From positions 1-30,375 of IMG/VR virus record IMGVR_UViG_3300020371_000039: a DNA stretch of 30,375 nucleotides, one strand, 5' to 3'. A program made the position numbers and the translations under genes. The notes beneath the pieces were generated by a model. It was not told where the DNA came from. It did no database searches and saw nothing but the letters and a program-made list of their open reading frames with translations. The stretch comes from a virus. This document shows, in pieces, positions 26,961-30,375 of the stretch; positions within the stretch are counted from its first letter, which is position 1; the number at the start of each line of letters is the position of its first letter.

Positions 26961-26963
26961 ATA
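26956..26963 (+). promoter_or_regulatory. Late-promoter-like box over a stop codon
   Basis: GATAAATA fits the NATAAATA late consensus. The TAA stop of the 59-residue gene (26958-26960) is contained in it. It would serve the 68-residue gene that starts at 26988, with a leader of about 20 bases. Confidence 0.6.
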
Positions 26964-26987
26964 ATAACGTCATCATGATTTGTAGTT

Positions 26988-27194
26988 ATGGATCCATCAT
27001 CCCTTAGAGTTGAATTTGAAAAGCAACTCAAAGATGCCGAAGTCAAAATTGCTAAGGCAGAAGAACAAGTAGAAAAGCTGAAAGAATACAAAACAAAACT
27101 TATTGGAGGGTTGGAAACTTTAGAACTTCTCAACCCAAAGTCCGAGACGCAGGATGGTCCACCCGAGCCTACGACACCTGCCCTAGATGAATAA
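26988..27194 (+). CDS. Small coiled-coil protein (68 aa)
   Basis: The 68-residue protein is one long charged helix: residues about 6-40 show heptads (VEFEKQLKDAEVKIAKAEEQ, then VEKLKEYKTKL). A short LETLELLNP segment and a Pro/Glu-rich tail follow. It has no cysteine, membrane segment or enzymatic motif. A late-type box lies just upstream and a strong terminator just downstream, so it may form its own small transcription unit. A tail-assembly or chaperone-like role is possible from the coiled coil and neighbourhood, but this is only a guess. Confidence 0.78.
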   Translation: MDPSSLRVEFEKQLKDAEVKIAKAEEQVEKLKEYKTKLIGGLETLELLNPKSETQDGPPEPTTPALDE

Positions 27195-27200
27195 GAATCA

Positions 27201-27230
27201 ACCCTCTCTAAATAGTAGAGAGGGTTTTTT
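27201..27230 (+). terminator. Rho-independent terminator
   Basis: A perfect 9-bp stem, ACCCTCTCT (27201-27209) with AGAGAGGGT (27217-27225), closes a 7-base loop and runs into a T-tract (six Ts counting the last stem base). It lies six bases after the stop of the coiled-coil gene and is unidirectional. Its loop contains part of a late-promoter-like TCTAAATA. Confidence 0.88.
27207..27214 (+). promoter_or_regulatory. Imperfect late-promoter-like box in terminator loop
   Basis: TCTAAATA differs from TATAAATA at one position. It overlaps the 5' arm and loop of the terminator, 26 bases before the ATG at 27240. Transcripts starting from it would lack the 5' arm of the hairpin. Function is inferred and uncertain. 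Confidence 0.4.
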
Positions 27231-27239
27231 AATGCAGAC

Positions 27240-27803
27240 ATGGCAGCAGTAGATTTAAAATACGTTGATCCGTCTAATACTATTGAATTTCAACGTACAG
27301 TAATTAATGATATTGCAACAGATATCCATGCTGTATACACGGGAACTGCAGATCTTAAGGTAACGAGTCTGCAGGTTGGTGGTGCTGACGTTGGTGCAAT
27401 TGCCGACCAGTTAGATAAAATTATTTTCTTCTATTACGGTGCATTTGAATCTGATAGAACTGTTTCTTCACCAAATAAATTTGCTGAAGTTTTTACTCAT
27501 ACAGATGCAACTGTTGATATTGATGATGGCGTAACTATTACTGTAGATGATAGTTGTGTTTTTGCATGTACAGATACAAATCAATATCTATTCTTTACTA
27601 ATCAGACAGAACAAACAAACCTACCAAAGTTAGTGGATTTTGCAGATAATGTAAGGACATCTTTTACATCAAATGTATCTTTGGTTGGCGATAAAAAAGT
27701 AGGATATATTATTCTTCCAGCAGAATATGAAGAAGATGTACCTATTGATATTGAAGATGGGGTAGAGGTTGTTATCGGAGACCAAGCAGTCCTCATCGTA
27801 TAA
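27240..27803 (+). CDS. Tail-fibre or baseplate-associated protein (187 aa)
   Basis: The 187-residue protein has an N-terminal motif, EFQRTVINDIATDIHAV (residues 16-32), that aligns with the N-terminus of the fibre at 18370 and is likely a docking helix. A short beta segment (TADLKVTSLQVGGADVG) follows. The C-terminal two thirds carry two similar beta units, VDIDDGVTITVDDSCVFA and IDIEDGVEVVIGDQAVLIV, a pattern common at the ends of phage fibre proteins. It sits after a terminator and before a beta-helix tail protein, around where T4-like phages keep genes 9 and 10. I see no direct match to T4 gp9, so no symbol is given. The stop codon is embedded in a TATAAATA box. Confidence 0.8.
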   Translation: MAAVDLKYVDPSNTIEFQRTVINDIATDIHAVYTGTADLKVTSLQVGGADVGAIADQLDKIIFFYYGAFESDRTVSSPNKFAEVFTHTDATVDIDDGVTITVDDSCVFACTDTNQYLFFTNQTEQTNLPKLVDFADNVRTSFTSNVSLVGDKKVGYIILPAEYEEDVPIDIEDGVEVVIGDQAVLIV

Positions 27804-27806
27804 ATA
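27799..27806 (+). promoter_or_regulatory. T4-type late promoter box over a stop codon
   Basis: A perfect TATAAATA contains the TAA stop (27801-27803) of the preceding gene. The next gene starts at 27846, giving a leader of about 30 bases. The arrangement is the same as at 8200. Confidence 0.75.
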
Positions 27807-27845
27807 ACCCCAGGAACAAGTATTGCCTTTACGGAATAGAACAGC

Positions 27846-30375
27846 ATGTCCACATTAAGAGTAGACAATATTAAGTCGCGTACTGGAACGACAGTCACAA
27901 TTCCAGATTCTCAGAATTTGCAGGTAACTGGGTCACTGAACGTTAGTGGAACTCAATCATTTTCTGCTGGTGCATCTTTAGCATTGCAAGGAGAAAATAT
28001 TAACTCTGGAGTTAGAGGAGACATTCTTTATTATGATGCAAATGGACAGATTGCAAAACTAAACATTGGTGCTGCTGGTGCTGTTCTCCAGTCAGACGGA
28101 ACTGATGTTTCTTGGGGACAGATTGGTGGTGCAACTAACGTTTTTTATGTTGCCACTAATGGTACTGATGCTGCTGGTCGTGGTGGATCTATTGATACTG
28201 CTTTCGCATCATTGAAGTATGCTTGTGCCAATGTCGGTACACCAACACTTACTTCTCCAGCTGTTATCTTCGTAAAAGCAGGTACTTACGAAGAAGCACA
28301 ACTTCCAATTGTCGTTCCTCCTTTTACTACAATTGTTGGCGATAATCTTCGTGCTACTGTCATTAAACCAGCAACTGGTCTAGATTCCTCAGGATCTGTT
28401 CTTAACAATAGATCTACTCTGTTTAGATGTAGTAATGGAACAATTATCCAAGACCTTGTTCTTAACGGTATGGAGGGATACACTCCAGGATCTCCAGCAT
28501 ACGATCCAGAAGGAGCAACTCTTGGTGGTGTATATTTTGCATTAAACGCTGCAAGTCCAATTACCGACAAATCACCATACATTTATAATGTAACATCTTT
28601 TGGTGAAGGTGCTACTGGTGCTTATGTTGATGGTAGTCTACATGCAAGTGGAAACCGCAGTATGCTGTTCCACACATATACTTCTATTCATAGTGATGGA
28701 GTGGGTATTTGGGCAGATGCCAATTCAAACTGCGAGGTAATTTCTGGTTTTACTTATTATTGTCAGATTGGATATGCCGCAACTGGTGGTTCTAAGATTA
28801 GATCACTGAACTCATCCAACTCTTATGGTGAGTACGGTGTGTTCTCTAAAGGATTTGATGCTGGAGAAACTCCAAATTCAGGAACAGTTTCTGGAACAAT
28901 GCTTCAGTATGTTAATGTACTGACTACTGATTTCCAATTAGGAGAACAAATTACAGGCGGAACTTCTGGTGCAACTGCGTATGTTGCTAACGTACAAGCA
29001 GAACCAAAAGTTATTTACATCGTTGGCAAGACTGGAACATTCCAAGCAAATGAAGTTGTCACAGGTGCAACTTCTGGTGCTACTGCAACTCTAGAGGCAT
29101 CAAGCGTAGAAATTAATCAGTCGGGAAGAATTCTCGTCACTACATTTGCATCATCCGCTGATCCTGGTGACTCTCTACAGTTTGCTAGCACTGATGGTAA
29201 CGCATATCAGATTCAAACAGTAAGTTCGGTTACTGCTAATAGTGTTGCGTATCACGTTCTAGTATTTTCAACATCAAGAGCAACACCAGTTCCCAGTGGA
29301 ACAACTGTCAATGTAAGAAAAGAATTTAGTCTTGTTAGACTAACAGGTCACGATTTCCTACAAATTGGTACTGGAGATTCTACCACAACAAATTGGCCAG
29401 GAAGTCCAACACAACCAGCTTCACAAGCTGATCAGATTGTTACTAATCAAACTGACCCTGGTCGTGTTTATTATGTTGCAACTGATGATCTTGGTAATTT
29501 CTACGTTGGTGATTATTTTAAGGTTGATCAAGCAACTGGTCAAATTACTCTTGACGCATCAGCATTTAACCTAACTGGTCTTCAATCTCTGAGACTTGGT
29601 TCTCTTGGCGGTCTAATTGGTGCATCAGTCAATGAATTCTCTACCGATGGAACTTTATCTCAAAATAGTGACGAGAAAGTTCCAACTCAAGCAGCGGTTA
29701 AGTCTTATGTAGATACCAGTCTTTCTGGTTTAACTTCTGTTTCTGGTGACTTTACAGTTACTGGTAATCTAACAGTTAGTGGTACTACTACAACTATCAA
29801 CACCACCACTTTGGACGTAGAAGATAAGAACATTGTTGTTGCTAAAGGAGCTGCAGATGATAACGCAGCATCTGGTGGTGGTATTACGGTTGAATCTGGT
29901 GATGGTAATAAGGCATTTACTTGGAATGCGTCTGGTGTTCAAAATTACTGGCAGGTTGCTGGAGGTCAGTTATATGCTGCAGAGGGTTTAAATGCTTATG
30001 GTATGCTTTCTGAGCAAGTTAAGATTCTCAGTAACGACCTCGGTTCTGTACCTGAAATTAATGTTTCGGAGGGTATGGTTCATTATAGATCTGCTAACTT
30101 AGGTACTGATATTAGACCTAATATTAGATATAGTTCTACTAGAACTTTGAATAACACTATGAGTATTGGTGAGGCTATTACCGTCACGATTATTCACCTT
30201 GTAAGTAATTCTGATAACAATGTAAGTGGACTTGAAATTGATGGTACTATTCAATCAGTAAATTGGATTGGAGGTACTCCACCATCGGATGGCGGATCCA
30301 CTGGTGTTGATATTTACACCTTCAACATCATCAAAACAGCAGCAAACACTTATACCGTCATCGGTAATCAATCTA
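27846..30375 (+). CDS. Large tail protein with beta-helix domain, 3'-truncated
   Basis: The frame is open from ATG 27846 to the window end (843 residues visible, no stop). The N-terminus (MSTLRVDNIKSRTGTTVTIP) and LQVTGSLNVSG segment are typical of phage fibre starts. A GAVLQSDGTDVSWG linker follows. From about residue 98 (FYVATNGTDAAGRGG, FASLKYA, IFVKAGTYEE, TTIVGDNLRATVI) the sequence reads as a pectate-lyase-like right-handed beta-helix to about residue 330. Two GEQITGG/NEVVTGA...SGATA modules lie near 364-415. The NLTVSGTTTTINTTTLDVED segment near 640 is a widespread phage fibre module. The gene is positioned like T4 gene 10 or a tail-fibre gene, but I see no clear gp10 match. A glycan-binding or glycan-degrading role is possible for the beta-helix; no catalytic residues could be assigned. 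Confidence 0.83.
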   Translation, partial: MSTLRVDNIKSRTGTTVTIPDSQNLQVTGSLNVSGTQSFSAGASLALQGENINSGVRGDILYYDANGQIAKLNIGAAGAVLQSDGTDVSWGQIGGATNVFYVATNGTDAAGRGGSIDTAFASLKYACANVGTPTLTSPAVIFVKAGTYEEAQLPIVVPPFTTIVGDNLRATVIKPATGLDSSGSVLNNRSTLFRCSNGTIIQDLVLNGMEGYTPGSPAYDPEGATLGGVYFALNAASPITDKSPYIYNVTSFGEGATGAYVDGSLHASGNRSMLFHTYTSIHSDGVGIWADANSNCEVISGFTYYCQIGYAATGGSKIRSLNSSNSYGEYGVFSKGFDAGETPNSGTVSGTMLQYVNVLTTDFQLGEQITGGTSGATAYVANVQAEPKVIYIVGKTGTFQANEVVTGATSGATATLEASSVEINQSGRILVTTFASSADPGDSLQFASTDGNAYQIQTVSSVTANSVAYHVLVFSTSRATPVPSGTTVNVRKEFSLVRLTGHDFLQIGTGDSTTTNWPGSPTQPASQADQIVTNQTDPGRVYYVATDDLGNFYVGDYFKVDQATGQITLDASAFNLTGLQSLRLGSLGGLIGASVNEFSTDGTLSQNSDEKVPTQAAVKSYVDTSLSGLTSVSGDFTVTGNLTVSGTTTTINTTTLDVEDKNIVVAKGAADDNAASGGGITVESGDGNKAFTWNASGVQNYWQVAGGQLYAAEGLNAYGMLSEQVKILSNDLGSVPEINVSEGMVHYRSANLGTDIRPNIRYSSTRTLNNTMSIGEAITVTIIHLVSNSDNNVSGLEIDGTIQSVNWIGGTPPSDGGSTGVDIYTFNIIKTAANTYTVIGNQS

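Noticed and set aside
26885-27241. 118-residue antisense frame
   Set aside because: It runs across two plausible sense genes, a late box and a terminator, and no other minus-strand gene exists in the window.
8171-27798. CCTCATCG shared before the stops at 8202 and 27801 as a conserved promoter element
   Set aside because: Its distance to the TATAAATA box differs greatly between the two sites, so it is probably chance.
27240-27803. Assigning the 187-residue protein as T4 gp9
   Set aside because: Position is suggestive, but I see no sequence match to T4 gp9; the N-terminal motif instead links it to the fibre at 18370.

Overview
The window is a compact, AT-rich stretch of a tailed-phage genome. 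All genes read left to right with almost no space between them. The gene content points to a T4-like marine cyanophage (a myovirus infecting Synechococcus or Prochlorococcus). The evidence is a baseplate wedge protein whose ends match the T4 gp8 family, a giant DUF4815-type tail protein, a giant YHYH-domain structural protein, glycine-rich and WGDHA-repeat tail fibres, and NATAAATA boxes resembling T4-type late promoters. The exact host cannot be read from the sequence. There are no tRNA, integrase, IS, CRISPR or metabolic genes.

Layout. Bases 1-8204 hold the 3' part of a very large virion protein (at least 2733 residues) with a YHYH domain, beta modules and a threefold helical repeat; it lies where T4 has gene 7. 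A tandem late-promoter-like element follows, then gene 8 (8254-10020) and a 2707-residue DUF4815-family tail protein (10046-18169). A 76-residue protein (18171-18401) overlaps a tail-fibre cassette of three large proteins (18370-22254, 22256-25315, 25320-26777). These carry WGDHA repeats, three glycine-rich domains, a DUF1566/C-type-lectin-like domain and a probable beta-propeller. Two small genes (26781-26960, 26988-27194) come next, then a Rho-independent terminator. Last are a 187-residue protein (27240-27803) and the 5' part of a beta-helix tail protein (27846 to the window end).

Working together. The left half encodes the baseplate and its peripheral structures. The middle cassette probably encodes exchangeable host-recognition proteins. 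Two short N-terminal signatures, MQSIF(M/L)GYG and QRxxINxIAxD, recur between different fibre genes and look like docking peptides. Two small beta modules (GSGY type and GExV/SGA type) recur across several of the virion proteins.

Transcription appears to be driven by late boxes at 8200/8210, 18233, 26956, 27207 (imperfect) and 27799. Three of these sites are fused to the upstream TAA stop codon. No non-phage system is evident. The most unusual points are the promoter/stop and promoter/terminator fusions, the shared docking signatures and the domain-inserted glycine-rich adhesin.
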